Source: Proliferodiscus dingleyae (taxonomy: Eukaryota > Ascomycota > Leotiomycetes > Helotiales > Lachnaceae). From it: DNA of 64,000 bases. The first letter of the stretch is position 1, and each line of letters opens with the position of its first letter. The notes under the pieces were generated by a model. That model made no database searches. It was given only the letters and a program-made list of their open reading frames with translations, and was not told the DNA's origin. Below, one piece after another: positions 48,634-59,377 of this stretch. Made by a program: the position numbers and the translations under genes. The stretch lies in the NCBI GenBank assembly GCA_003988795.1, contig QYAK01000001.1, positions 496,001-560,000 on the forward strand. The letters are read 5' to 3'.

Positions 48634-50319
48634 TCACTTGGCTATGACTTTGTCTTTCGCTACATCGGCTTTTTCGGCCTTGGTCTCGACCTTTGTATCG
48701 GACTTGGTGTCAGTCAGCGACTCCGCGGTTGTCTTGCCAGGAGCAGCGGCTTCTGCTTCAGCCTTCTCCTTTTCCTTTTTCTCCTTCATAGCCTCGTTTT
48801 GGATATCGGTCTTGTCTTGCTCCCATTGACTGTTTGGGTCGGCGAATTGATCTTTGATCTTCTTCATTCGCTCTACCCGCTCCGTTTCTTCTTGCTCACG
48901 AGCTTGACGCTCCTGCTCCATTTCCTAAGACCGGTTAGTATAATAATATATGGAAAAGGGCAGTTATCACATACCTCCATGTGTCGAATGTCATCAACGC
49001 TGGGTTCATACAAATGCCAAATAGTGTAATGTGGCAATCCCACCACGGAAAACTGCATACGTTTGGCCATCTGTATATCATTAGTACAGAGATCATTGAT
49101 GGGCCGGCAATTTCTACCTTTCCAAACCCCTCAGTCTCGGCATGTTTTTCAAAACTAAACGCTGGGAAATGAACTCCAGACCTAAACACCTTCGCCTTGG
49201 CTAAAATACTGACACCTCCAACACCATCAATATCCATTTCCATATCAGGGTCGCCGTACGGGTCTCGTAAGTAGGCAAGATGTGGTCGCCATGTAGCATA
49301 TTCCGCGTAGCCCTCCACAATGACAGCATCTTCATCCAAAGTATCCGCCAATGCCAATGCGGTCTCTGATTCTTGCCACGAATTCAGATCGTAAGGTTGT
49401 TCGCCGCCAAGCCAATCGGGAAGAGGTCGCCAGACGTCTATTATTATAATTAGCTCGTTCACGCATGTGAAGCAACTAGACTTACTTGGCACGATGACAT
49501 CTTTGTTGTGCCGCATCAAATCCTCTAAGATTGTAAAGGGGGCAGTCTCGACATCCACATCTCTCCAATAAACCCAGCTGTGATATGGACGTAGCGCCGC
49601 GCTCAACAGCCAATTTCTCGCCTGTGCCATCAATTTCCGTCGACTTGCCTGTGCAGCAAAGCCGTGACGACTCTCCACATCCTGGTTGACCTTTTGTCCA
49701 AAATCCTTCTCGATGATAGAAATCTCTCCAAATGGCATTTTCGGGTCTTCGTCCGCCTGCAGCTGCTCCAACAGTGAGGAAAGTAATGGAAGCGTCTGGT
49801 CTTTAGAGTCTGAGACTAAGAATGAGAGATCAATGAGGTGATGGGGGTAGGTGAAGTTGCGGAGATGGGAAAAGAACATCCGTAAATGGGATTCTGCATC
49901 TCGTAGAGGGGCGCATAATAAGATTCGTTCCTCCCTCTCCCAGCCTCTCGCAGTGCCTTGTACATTCGATAGGTCGTAGTATCGCACAGTCTCTAGCTGA
50001 AAGTCTTCACCAGAAGACATAAAACCTAACGACAGGACTGAGAGTACTGATGCGCCAGGCCACACGAAGAATCCGAATAGACATATGGCTAACAACCCAC
50101 CAAGCCTGATAATAAGTTGTCGCCTTCTCCGCAGAGCTGGAGGTGTGTTGCGCGGCTGAAATCTGTCGGTGCATGATCGTTAGCATTGCTTTGGCGCAGG
50201 CAATGAGGGCTGAGAAAGGGGCTCCCGTACCTGTGCGGAGATATGCTGTAGGTCTTCTCCGCATAGTCGTGCTTTTTCCCATTCGCATAGTGCGACTGCG
50301 CGTGATGGCGAGGCAACAT
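48634..50319 (-). CDS. ANP1: Anp1-type alpha-1,6-mannosyltransferase subunit (Golgi mannan polymerase)
   Basis: Five exons: 50319-50231, 50162-49486, 49437-49118, 49070-48975 and 48924-48634, giving 490 residues; all introns are in phase. It is a type II membrane protein: about 49 basic cytoplasmic residues, one membrane anchor (about 50-76, LLAICLFGFFVWPGAS), then the lumenal GT62 domain. The domain has RILLCAPLRDAESHL, ARNWLLSAALRPYHSWVYW, the metal-binding DVD (WRDVDVE near 231) and FSFEKHAETEGFGK. The end is a highly charged Glu/Lys coiled coil (EMEQERQAREQEETERVER) typical of filamentous-fungal Anp1 proteins but absent from Mnn9. In yeast, Anp1 works with Mnn9, Mnn10, Mnn11 and Hoc1 to lengthen N-glycan mannan. 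The coiled coil and lumenal sequence favour Anp1 over Van1 or Mnn9. Confidence 0.88.
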
Positions 50320-52510
50320 CTTGGGCAAATATGAGCAGCAGTCGCCGGCGTCGGGGTCGAGTTCTTGAATCGAGCCAAGCGGACTCTCCTAATTCCCCCC
50401 TCGGCCACAGCCCGCTGCTGGGGACCGACCCAAGCTGAATGAACGCGAGCTGATGATAGGCTAGGAAATAGGAATTGGTTGAGAAGACGGCATCGATGGC
50501 AGCGGGTGCGTTGCTGCAGTTAGGGGTCTGGTGGTGGGCGTGCAATCGAGGAGATGTTCTATTGTGCTGTGCTCTGCTCTGCTGCGTCCGCTTCGTGTTA
50601 CGCGGTAATATGTGGCCTGCCCAAAAATTAGGAGTTTCGCGCTTAGCGCATTCGAGTGTTTTAGCAGCCGCGCCGGCTCGCGCTTGCCGAACGACTAAAA
50701 GACTTTTAAGTAGTGAGTACCAGGTTGGGTAATGGACTGGTGGACTGACATCTGACCCCTTTAGTGGAGCCGATGTGATAATTATCCTTCCTGTTATGGC
50801 TGTATAAGATAAGATGCCACAGCTACGACTATGATTAAGCAGATAGCACAAATCATCTATTGGGTCGGGCTGCACGCTTTATCCATGATATGATACGTAC
50901 TACATCATTACGAGGCAGGCAAATTATGAGGATCAAGGTTTCTCACCTTACTAGCAAAGTGAGTCCTCGGAAGTATTTACACACTTTCACATATGTATAA
51001 TAATATAACATGATTCGTGAATATCGTATTGTGATAAACTGGTTGACGGGAACCAAGTCCAAGCTACCGCTATAGAAAGAGGAAGAGCAAAGTGGGTCGG
51101 TTGGTACAACAAGCAATGATCATAAGTCAAATATTTCAACTAGCTACCAATGTGGGTATCTAGATACAAGGACTAGCTTGAGAACTTACGGGATGCATGA
51201 GCGGTATAGAACATGCCAGAGATTTCAATACCGATAGGCAAGCAACCCCAGAACATTAAAATTCTGCCAGTGATAGCCATACATACGCCAGCTGCTAGGA
51301 AGTCTGCGAGTCATTGTCAGTAATGATCAGTCAACAGAATTGGAGTTATTTATGTGTTCAGAAGAGCGCTCAGAAAAGCCAGTTTAATCAGGAACCCCAG
51401 CCGGCCCCCAAACTCCACACTACAAGACGCAATGCAGAGCAAAGAGGCACTGAAGACACGCACTCCACAACCTATCATCCCGATCAAATGAATGACCAGT
51501 CCGGTGCGGGAGGGTGGCTCGGCCAAGACGCAGTCATGGAATGGATAAGCTGTTGTCATCAAGGCAGAGACGTGTAGGAAGTGAAAGATAATGATGTACC
51601 TTCTCTTGTGAGATATGAATCATGCCCTTGACACGCCTAATACGTCGGCCAACGGTTAGTCGAGCTCTCAACATCATGAAGGCAAAGATGATGGAAAATG
51701 ACATAGATATTATCAGGAAACGAATTTTGGTATTTGGTTGTCATCAGGGTGCTCAGAAGCAGAACTGATTGAAATTGGGTTTCATCATGAAAAGTAGCTT
51801 GAAAAAAAGAGAAGGTGGGTGCTTACCAAGGTAGCCATACACACAGTGTACCCTCCCTGCATCATAATCCCCATATTTCGCCGGTCCTAGCCAAGCATGC
51901 GCATCATTGCAATCGCCGTCCAGTTTTAGGTCTTGTAGATAACGCTGTTGCCATGCTTAGTCCTCGACGCCGAAACATCGACAAAATTTCCTATCTTTTC
52001 TCACAGTCAGCCTATGGCTGCAACAAAGACCAATGAAGGAAGTTGGAAGAATGTGCTTCAGATGGTGATGCATGTTGTTCAGTGGCTCAGGAAATCACCG
52101 ATGAACTTGGGTAATATAGATCATCAGGAGCAAGAAGATTGCGAAAGAGGGACAGAGAAGAGAATGGTAAACGTACAACTTCATGTTAGTACCATCAGTA
52201 ATTCTGGATAGCAATTGCGTTTCATGGGACCTTCTATAGTTCATTCGTCTTCATAGCAACCATTATAAGCTGCGCAAGGTAATCCGTAGAAGCTCAGATA
52301 GTTGCAGTCCTGAAGGAGATACAATGCAGGCTGGAGATTTTTTTGCTCTCAAGAAAGTGTTCGGATCGGATAATCTTCCCGCCGCCGCTAACTGCATACA
52401 AGAATAAAGCTGCACACCTAGAACTATACAAAGTGTTTACTTCAGACAGCTCAACCATACCAAATATTGACTACTGTGTGGTAGTCACATCTTTCAATCA
52501 CCTCTTAATC
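50320..52510. other. Intergenic, with possible remains of a small membrane-protein gene (minus strand, 51150-51960)
   Basis: 2.2 kb between divergent genes. On the minus strand there are short protein-like pieces with nearby splice-like signals: MGIMMQGGYTVCMATL before a GTAAGC (51866-51824), MSFSIIFAFMMLRARLTVGR (51700-51600), a 70-codon frame at 51350-51562 with two hydrophobic stretches, and GRILMFWGCLPIGIEISGMF (near 51240). I could not join them with consistent phases, and no family is recognised. A decayed or fast-evolving multi-pass protein is possible. The 50320-50870 part has ordinary composition and probably includes the ANP1 promoter. Confidence 0.35.
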
Positions 52511-53474
52511 ATGAATATAGACCGGCGAAGAATCAACGGCCCCCTCGGCGGCACCACCGCCCCAATCTATAGCTCCCAAACTTCCCCAAGCCCCGCTAAC
52601 TTCCCACCACGACCTACACGGACAAGACCTGCCAATGTCCTACGGAAAATGTGTTCGTCTCCTCTTCTCCTCCTCTCGTCTTCTCTTCTCCAACTCATCT
52701 CTAACCAAACAATCAGTCCTCAAAACAGGCGTGACACCCTCCGCCTCCGGCTCCGCATACCTCGAGCTCTCCCCGTCCTCTCCCTCCCCCTCTACCTCAA
52801 CCCAACTCAGCAAGCCCCACAGCTCCCTAAAACTAAGCTGCACAGTCCACGGCCCCCGACCCCTCCCCAAATCTGCCCCCTTCTCCCCGCTCCTCGCCCT
52901 CTCCGCAAACGTCAAATATGCTCCCTTCGCCTCCGCCAAGCGCCGCGGCTACCTGCGCGACTCATCGGAGCGCGACCTCGCCGTGCACCTAGAGACGGCT
53001 CTACGGGGCCTCATAATCGGCGATAGGTGGCCCAAGTCCGGCGTAGAGGTGATCATCACCGTGCTCGAAGGGGAAGAAGAGGGCAGGGCGGGAGGAGAAT
53101 GGGGCGCGATGAGCGTACTGGCTGGGTGTGTGACCGTTGCCAGCGCCGCTATTGCAGATGCGGGCATTGACTGCGTGGATGTGGTTGCGGGCGGCGTCGC
53201 TGCTCTGGTACCTGACCCGGCTTCTGAGGAGGGAGAGGGAGAAACGGCGTTAGTGCTCGATCCTGTGCCTGGGGAGCATGACGAGATTGTGGCTGCTGCT
53301 GTGGTGGCGTATCTATCTGGGCGAGACGAGATCACGAATCTTTGGCTCAAGGGGGATTCAAGAGGAGGACATGCTGAGTTGGTTGATGGAGCGGTACAGG
53401 CGAGCCTGGGGGCGCAAAAAGTACTGGTCGCGAGTCTCAGGGAAACGGCTAATGTAAAGATGGGGAGGTTGTGA
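52511..53474 (+). CDS. MTR3: Exosome core subunit Mtr3 (RNase PH-like)
   Basis: Exons 52511-52652 and 52717-53474 give 299 residues. The 64-nt intron (donor GTTCGT, branch TCTAAC, acceptor ATCAG) joins RPANVLRKM to FLKTGVTPSASGSAYLEL, the conserved start of the RNase PH fold. Further on are GYLRDSSERDLAVHLETALR, GDRWPKSGVEVIITVLEG and ASAAIADAGIDCVDVVAGG, then LSGRDEITNLW. Mtr3 is one of six catalytically inactive RNase PH-like subunits that form the ring of the nuclear and cytoplasmic RNA exosome, which trims and degrades RNA from the 3' end. Length and the N-terminal INGP motif are as in other ascomycetes. Confidence 0.93.
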
Positions 53475-53805
53475 CGAAGCGCGATTTGGAAGGCGTTTGG
53501 GACACAAAAAATATCGCATAGTAGGCGTTGTAAAGAAAACGTTAAGGAATATGCGAATTGGAAGGATTGCGGAGGCATATGATACCCAGCAAGTTATAAC
53601 ATTGAAATACCAAGATAATTCCATGTTTGTATACCTATCATATACGCCTTTCCTAATGCATGTTTCGTCGCGGAGATGCAGATACACTTACACCTACTTT
53701 ACAGAGGTCATTCCCAACCCTGCTGATGCTAATTTTGCAACTGTTCCTAAACGCCAGAACACCAGGCCTGGCCTACCATCATTCCAGTCCCGCGGATAGC
53801 CTTCT
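53475..53805. other. Convergent intergenic region
   Basis: 331 bases between the 3' ends of MTR3 and the RING-protein gene; nothing notable. Confidence 0.5.
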
Positions 53806-56712
53806 TCAGGGCACGAAAATTCTCGAAAAGCTTCCTACATCCCGTCGACAACAGACACACTTGTCAAAATTATTCATGGCAAGCGTAACCCTACAATCAT
53901 CGCAGAGACTCAGACATCTACATGGCCAGACGATGATGCTTCTTGGACTGCTCTGACAAACAACACATACAGGTCCCCCGTCACCTTCCTTTCCTTCCCA
54001 ATTCGCTTCCCGAGCGTTGGCGCGTCGGGTCAGGATCAAATTCTCCAATATCTCAGCTTCTTCCTCGGGCTCTAGTTTATTGGAGGTTGATGAATTTGGT
54101 GGGCGGTAGAGCCGGTTCGAGGTGAGGACTTTTGCGCGTTGTCGCTGGGTCAGGCTGAGGTAACGAGAGCGAGTTACGATTGTGTCGCTCGAGAAATGAG
54201 CAGCGAGTGCTTGAGCTTCAGCACGTTGCTCTGGTGTTTGCGGATGTAAAAGTTGGGCAAGGTCGGCAGCTTCCAGTGGCGTGTCGGTAATAGGTGTTTC
54301 CTCTCGTGAGAAGTGAGGATGTTCTCGGGTAGGTGTTCGACGGCCGTCATCGTTGTCCGACTCCCAATCTTGGTCATCGGCGGTTGTAGAAAAGGACATA
54401 ACACTAGTGGTATCCTCGTCGATTTCTCTCTGGTCTGGATTAAAAGTTCCGCTGCTGTCATCTCCTCCCCACCAGCCACCGCTAAGCCACCATCCGTAGA
54501 GATGCGACTCCAACCTCTTCTCGTCGGCGTCCTTCCAAGATTCTTGGTTGCTCCGGAGTCGATTTCTTACTTCGGCCTCCACATCAACATGCTCGTCTTT
54601 GGGTAGCTCCAGCTCTCCATTCGAATTGAGCATCCAGAAATGTAACGAATCCGGGTCATTCTCATCTGGATGAGGCGTCTCAGCAACTCCAGGTTTTTCC
54701 GGTCTCCTAACCAGCCAGAGAAGAAATCTTGGCCGAGTCTCTATGCCAAGCTTGGCTAGTAGTCTCAGGGTCAAGTTGGCGTACCAGCTGAAAAGTAACC
54801 TTATGATGCCAATGAACAACTCCAGTGCCATGATCCACCTTCCACTTCTCTCTGCAGCTCCAACACCATCTCTAATGCTTCTCTCCGTTCCTTTTACTGG
54901 AGTCTTCTTTTTGGCAGTCATTTCTCGGGCATATCCGCTCGATGTATCTCGCAGTAGATCCACTGGCCATTCTTTCGCAGCGACAAGTCCGACACTATCA
55001 GACCAGCCATCACTAGAGCCATGACTTGCTCTGAAACTTGGACCTAACCACCGAGGCCCCACTTCCTCAATCTCTCGAAGTCTATCCTCTTCCAACCAAG
55101 TCCGCTGTTTGATGCTGACTCCACGGCTCTCGTTTAGATAGACAGCTTCACTAGCCATAGTCATGACACTGAAACCAGCTCTGAGTAGAGCAGAATAGAA
55201 GTCCATATGCATGGATATCCTAATATTGGATAACGGGACATTAGCTTGCATATTATGATGTGCGATACGCAGTCTCCGCATAAAAGACCGTGACTGGGGA
55301 TCCGGCTCAAGCTCTGAAGCCCCATCTTGACTTGGAGGCGCTAAAGCTGATAGAGTGAGTGCCGTGCCATAGATCAGCATGCAACAGAAGATACCACATA
55401 GCACCAAGACATGAGGTATGAAGCCAACGATGCATACGGTTGGGAAGCGAAGCAAGGGCTGATTGAAAATGTCGTCAAGGTCGAACGATATGATGCTCCA
55501 ACCAATGGCCAACATAAAAGTCAATCCCCAGAATCCAGTATTCAGGAGCCGTAGTTTTCCTTGGTAGTTGAAGATCGCCAGAATATGACTCGTTATATGG
55601 TTCATAGCAGAGAGAAACCCTACCAGGAGAACCTCAGGGGTCGTGTTAACACGCTTCATAATCATATTCCGCGTAATCGCAATTTCTTGTGCCTCATCAG
55701 AGGAAGAAGAGTTCGTCCAAGCCAAAACCGTCTTTGTTCCGCCAAATGTGCCAAATCCTAGCTGAGCTCCAACAGCAGCTTCAGCCTCAGCAAACGCTAA
55801 TGAGTGTTCAAAGATACTCATTCCAGTCTCGGCAGCTACCTGGCGTCCTTGAGCCGCGCAAGAGACCGCTTCGGTGAATTGGCTCAAACAGAATGTTTGG
55901 AATAGTGGGTACAGAAGAGACAACGATCCGGACAGCTCCTTGCGAGGCTTTTCTGTGCTCGAGCTCGACAGAGTCACCTCTTCATCGTACACCGGCGGTA
56001 TCATCTTTACAGCCAAACAGCTCTGCTCGTCGCTCGCCCCAAATAACAGTGCCGAGCTAAGCGTATGCAACATTCCTCCGTTCTGTGAAAACATCAGGTC
56101 CGAATGCTTACTGGCATTGCCCCACCTCAGCATTGAGAAGTCCGGACTCGTCTGGCACTGTATACTCTGTAGCAAGTACCGCGCTTGGAAAGCCAGCAGC
56201 ACAATGGGAATCATTCTAATCCCGAGGCGGACTTTCCAAGGCAGGACTAGATTCCGCCGGACAGAAGCATAAATGGAGGTCCTGTTGAGCACTACCGCCA
56301 TGATCACGCAGAGGACAGCCCACCGAGATGTCATGTAGCTGAATACATTCCCAAAGCTCCTCGCGCTCTCCAAGCTGAATTTCGAAGCAAACCCCACGGC
56401 CTCCTCATCCGCATCGACTAGTATCTCCGTCGCCGTATGCGCGATCTCGGCAGCAGATGTGGTTGCTGCTTGCACAAAGCCTGGCCCCGTGGCTTCAGGT
56501 ATAATTCGTTGACCCATTCCAGCTCGTGCACCAAAGATGTTGTCGACGGCCTCGGGGACGGCCAGGAAGGAGCCGAGTCTCATGAACATGCGGGGGCCGG
56601 CGAGGGCGAGGTCTTTCGCAGAGGGCACGTATTGGGTCGCATTGAAGGCTGTCCAGTTTGCAGTCCAGGAGCTAAGGTCGAACCTTGCGGGGTTGTCAAG
56701 AGCTGCCGCCAT
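53806..56712 (-). CDS. Asi1/Asi3-like multi-pass membrane RING ubiquitin ligase
   Basis: A single exon of 968 residues from the first ATG (MAAALDNPARF); the frame is open a little further upstream but only with non-ATG starts. The N-terminal 120 residues are soluble. Five or more hydrophobic segments lie between about 130 and 510 (for example WAVLCVIMAVVLN, PHVLVLCGIFCCMLIYG), then a long acidic, Ser-rich part. The C-terminus is a RING variant at about 916-957: CVVC, then WPCRCLSLCDDCR, then CVCCRRDV, with Cys where classical RINGs have His. Yeast Asi1/Asi3 of the inner nuclear membrane share this layout and mark misplaced membrane proteins and latent Stp1/Stp2 factors for degradation. The gene is convergent with MTR3 (331 bases). 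Function by analogy is likely; the exact member (Asi1 or Asi3) cannot be decided. Confidence 0.8.
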   Translation of the reverse strand: MAAALDNPARFDLSSWTANWTAFNATQYVPSAKDLALAGPRMFMRLGSFLAVPEAVDNIFGARAGMGQRIIPEATGPGFVQAATTSAAEIAHTATEILVDADEEAVGFASKFSLESARSFGNVFSYMTSRWAVLCVIMAVVLNRTSIYASVRRNLVLPWKVRLGIRMIPIVLLAFQARYLLQSIQCQTSPDFSMLRWGNASKHSDLMFSQNGGMLHTLSSALLFGASDEQSCLAVKMIPPVYDEEVTLSSSSTEKPRKELSGSLSLLYPLFQTFCLSQFTEAVSCAAQGRQVAAETGMSIFEHSLAFAEAEAAVGAQLGFGTFGGTKTVLAWTNSSSSDEAQEIAITRNMIMKRVNTTPEVLLVGFLSAMNHITSHILAIFNYQGKLRLLNTGFWGLTFMLAIGWSIISFDLDDIFNQPLLRFPTVCIVGFIPHVLVLCGIFCCMLIYGTALTLSALAPPSQDGASELEPDPQSRSFMRRLRIAHHNMQANVPLSNIRISMHMDFYSALLRAGFSVMTMASEAVYLNESRGVSIKQRTWLEEDRLREIEEVGPRWLGPSFRASHGSSDGWSDSVGLVAAKEWPVDLLRDTSSGYAREMTAKKKTPVKGTERSIRDGVGAAERSGRWIMALELFIGIIRLLFSWYANLTLRLLAKLGIETRPRFLLWLVRRPEKPGVAETPHPDENDPDSLHFWMLNSNGELELPKDEHVDVEAEVRNRLRSNQESWKDADEKRLESHLYGWWLSGGWWGGDDSSGTFNPDQREIDEDTTSVMSFSTTADDQDWESDNDDGRRTPTREHPHFSREETPITDTPLEAADLAQLLHPQTPEQRAEAQALAAHFSSDTIVTRSRYLSLTQRQRAKVLTSNRLYRPPNSSTSNKLEPEEEAEILENLILTRRANAREANWEGKEGDGGPVCVVCQSSPRSIIVWPCRCLSLCDDCRVTLAMNNFDKCVCCRRDVGSFSRIFVP

Positions 56713-57352
56713 GATGTTGCCACGCGATGCTATCTGCTCTCCCACGTAGCTCGGAGGTCAGCGGCGATGCTTGAGTAAGGAACAGCAAATCATGGGAGGG
56801 AGGAAGAATATGTGAGGAGCATCGTAGCAGTAGGACAATTCTCCGGTGTTAAACGGGTGCTCGTCATACCCTTCGCTGCGTCGGCTGCGTTTGTAAAAGT
56901 TGTGTAAGTTGTTGAGAGGAGGGAGTGATGATGTTCCAAAACAGGGTCACTCACTCACGTTATGCGTCAAGGGCCCGAATGGGATCCCCACAGCTGGTTC
57001 GTTATCGGGCAACCGCGACCAGCCCTGATCCCCGGGCGTGCCTGCCTCGGGGAGAGCAGGCTAGCTTCATTGGGTATTCCACAAATATCATATATACATT
57101 GCATCTTGAATGTATTGTACGGCGCGCACCTCTCTATTCTACGTATACTCCAGGATATAACACGAATACCATTTTCTCATCCCATACAGAGTGATCAATT
57201 AAAGCGCCTTTCTGCTCGGCAACGCACAAGTCGGAGCCCTCACTAGACTACCTTGCTTGGACCAGGCAGGGCAAAGTCACACTTAGAGGTCCATGATGCC
57301 CTCTCCCAAGATCGTTCTCTCATAATTTATCCTCTTGGATATCTCTTACATT
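56713..57352. other. Intergenic between SEN34 3' end and the RING-protein start
   Basis: 640 bases of upstream sequence for the RING-protein gene; no further gene is recognised. Confidence 0.5.
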
Positions 57353-58297
57353 CTACATGCCCGCCCACTCTATACAGAATGCTCGGACTCCATTGTCTTC
57401 AGTCTCTGACTTTGGATCTTCTCCCCCGATCAAAAATCCCTTCTTCACTGCAGTTCCCAATCGGCCCCCGCCTATCAGATCTAGCATAGGTATCTCCTGG
57501 TCCCATCCATACCCGGTAGCAATGAAATGACTATGGAAACGAAGAGGGTCTCCCGGGTAAACATTGTAATCACCACCAAATCTCAATCCAGGCATTACAT
57601 AGTAGCCGTGGGAATGCAGATGTGCGAATAAGGGGTAGGAGGTTGGGACAGCTGGAGTCAACTGCTGGGGAGTAGTCTCCGGAAGTGTGGAAGGGTCGTA
57701 CGTGGTGGAAGGTGTGATGAAATATGGCTTGGACTCTTTAGATGGTCCTGCAGATGGTCCTGGAGACGAAGGCCGCTCATAATCGAATAGGGAATCTCCC
57801 GACTCTGACCCACCTTCAGCAGATGCATTGGCTCTGTCCAGCTCTGGGACGGCTATTTGGTCGCCTTCGGCTTTGATGTCTTTCCTGACTGATTTGCTCT
57901 GAGCTCGAAGTGCAGCTTGCTTAGCAAGAGCAGCCTTGGACCTCTGCTTCACGGCAGCGTCTTTCGCCTTCTGCACCTTCAGCCCTTCAGTCCTTAATGA
58001 TTCCAAGTACTTCTTCCTGTCCTCGCCTTGTAAAGTAGTAAATCTCTCTTTGTGCCAAGCATTGTCATCCACAATATATGCAGCACCTTTCGCTACCAGA
58101 AGCTTGACTTCCTCTGGCATGAGCTCGAGGGGCAACCCGAGAAAGACATTCTGCTGCGGAACTTGTGGAATACCACCGATAAAGACTCCACAGATATGGT
58201 GAGTCCTGCGAAGGTGAGTCACGACATTAATGTCCAATAGCAAATATCGGCCTGAGACTACGGAAATTGCAATCGGCTCAGAGATCGACTGTGTCAT
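57353..58297 (-). CDS. SEN34: tRNA-splicing endonuclease catalytic subunit Sen34
   Basis: A single exon of 314 residues from ATG 58297 (MTQSISEPIAI). The N-terminal domain ends with LPLELMPEEVKLLVAKGAAY, as in Sen34. The middle is a Lys/Ala-rich coiled coil and a Ser/Pro linker (about 120-200). The C-terminal nuclease domain has the sequence HSHGYYVMPGLRFGGDYNVY, then PGDPLRFHSHF and GTAVKKGF, giving the Tyr-His-Lys triad (about Tyr247, His255 and Lys286; positions approximate). Sen34 cleaves the 3' splice site of intron-containing pre-tRNAs within the Sen2-Sen34-Sen15-Sen54 complex. Upstream in-frame codons lack an ATG, so the start is well set. Confidence 0.93.
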   Translation of the reverse strand: MTQSISEPIAISVVSGRYLLLDINVVTHLRRTHHICGVFIGGIPQVPQQNVFLGLPLELMPEEVKLLVAKGAAYIVDDNAWHKERFTTLQGEDRKKYLESLRTEGLKVQKAKDAAVKQRSKAALAKQAALRAQSKSVRKDIKAEGDQIAVPELDRANASAEGGSESGDSLFDYERPSSPGPSAGPSKESKPYFITPSTTYDPSTLPETTPQQLTPAVPTSYPLFAHLHSHGYYVMPGLRFGGDYNVYPGDPLRFHSHFIATGYGWDQEIPMLDLIGGGRLGTAVKKGFLIGGEDPKSETEDNGVRAFCIEWAGM

Positions 58298-58945
58298 GTC
58301 GACCTTGCGATAGAGATTGAACCAAAGCCTAGTATAATACCAGTCAGTCAAGAATCATGTTGGTATTGAAAAATGTAAGAGCCAAGAGGAGGTCGAGATC
58401 ATGCATTAAAAGATGGACATCATTCCCAGAGTGTATCTGGTTTCAGGGGATTGACAGATTGATTGTGTAATCATATCGATTCCATAAAAAAATTGACGGG
58501 TAGTTTCTGTACATACCGAGCGCTGGGGATGAATCTGTCGAACCTAGATTTTCTTGTGTAGAATAAGTTGTGTAGGTAACTACCCAGATATTTTTCTTGA
58601 GCTCGCTTTTAGCGTCATCGTCTGCGCCTTTCCTCATTGGGACAGCTTCGAACCTCATTTCTGGTACAACAGCCTGTCCGCCATCCTATACATTTTATAC
58701 ATTTTATACCAGCTCTAACAAATCTCGTCTCCATAATCATATGTAAGATCTTTCATATTTATTTGCGTAATGTGTTCCTCCTCTTCCTCGTAGGTCCGGA
58801 AGGTTGAAAGCAGGAGCAATGTCCCCAACAGGTCAAAAATTACAAAGGGCTTGAGCTTCAACCCAGCTAGCTGTTGTGTCACTACAACATTTTCATAAAT
58901 TTCCAAGTAATATACGCTAATAATTATCATGATCTCAGCACAAAC
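58298..58945. other. Intergenic upstream of SEN34 with unassigned minus-strand frames
   Basis: Two ATG-started minus-strand frames of 71 codons each (58443-58658 and 58715-58930) could be small genes, but neither matches a family. The first includes KKNIWVVTYTTYSTQ. A tandem repeat of an ATTTTATAC-like unit lies near 58687-58705. Confidence 0.4.
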
Positions 58946-59260
58946 ATGAACTCCATTATCATCTTGGCCCTTCTGATCTCGGTTCCTCTAGTCCTCTTTA
59001 TTGGCACGAGACTTCCCTACTCCCTCAAGACTTTGGACTGATCTAACAATCACTCAGCATGGCTTATTCTCTCATCGTGTCTCGGTGACGAGGTTCGACT
59101 TCGGCTGTCCGGCGCCAACATGAACCCCGGACGGGCATTGTTCGACCGCAACTACTTCCACGCCGTGACTTCGAATGGCCAGGGCACGTGGAATCAGATA
59201 GAAATGGATGAAATGCTCGGCGAAAGTCCAAGAAGCTCTGTTGATTCTCATCGCTCGTAA
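58946..59260 (+). CDS. Probable small single-pass membrane protein (spliced; donor unclear)
   Basis: From ATG 58946 the sequence encodes MNSIIILALLISVPLVLFIG and then RLPYSLKTLD before a TGA, a good membrane anchor. A branch/acceptor pair (TCTAACAATCACTCAG, ending 59057) follows, and the next exon, 59058-59260, gives LILSSCLGDEVRLRLSGANM, then NPGRALFDRNYFHAVTSNGQ and WNQIEMDEML before TAA. I recall short fungal proteins with an anchor followed by a SGANMNPGRALF.RNYFH segment, function unknown. No GT donor in correct phase is found between the two parts, so the 5' exon end is unresolved (a GC donor, another start exon or a mutation). It is convergent with ELP4, 117 bases away. Confidence 0.5.
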
Positions 59261-59377
59261 AGAAGCTCTAGACAAGATTCTATTTTGCTGGAGGCGAAGG
59301 CACGTGCTCGACTTTGATGATTTAGATGCCCCTCCACCGATCCCAGGACACCACAACGCCGGATTCATATTCGGGCA

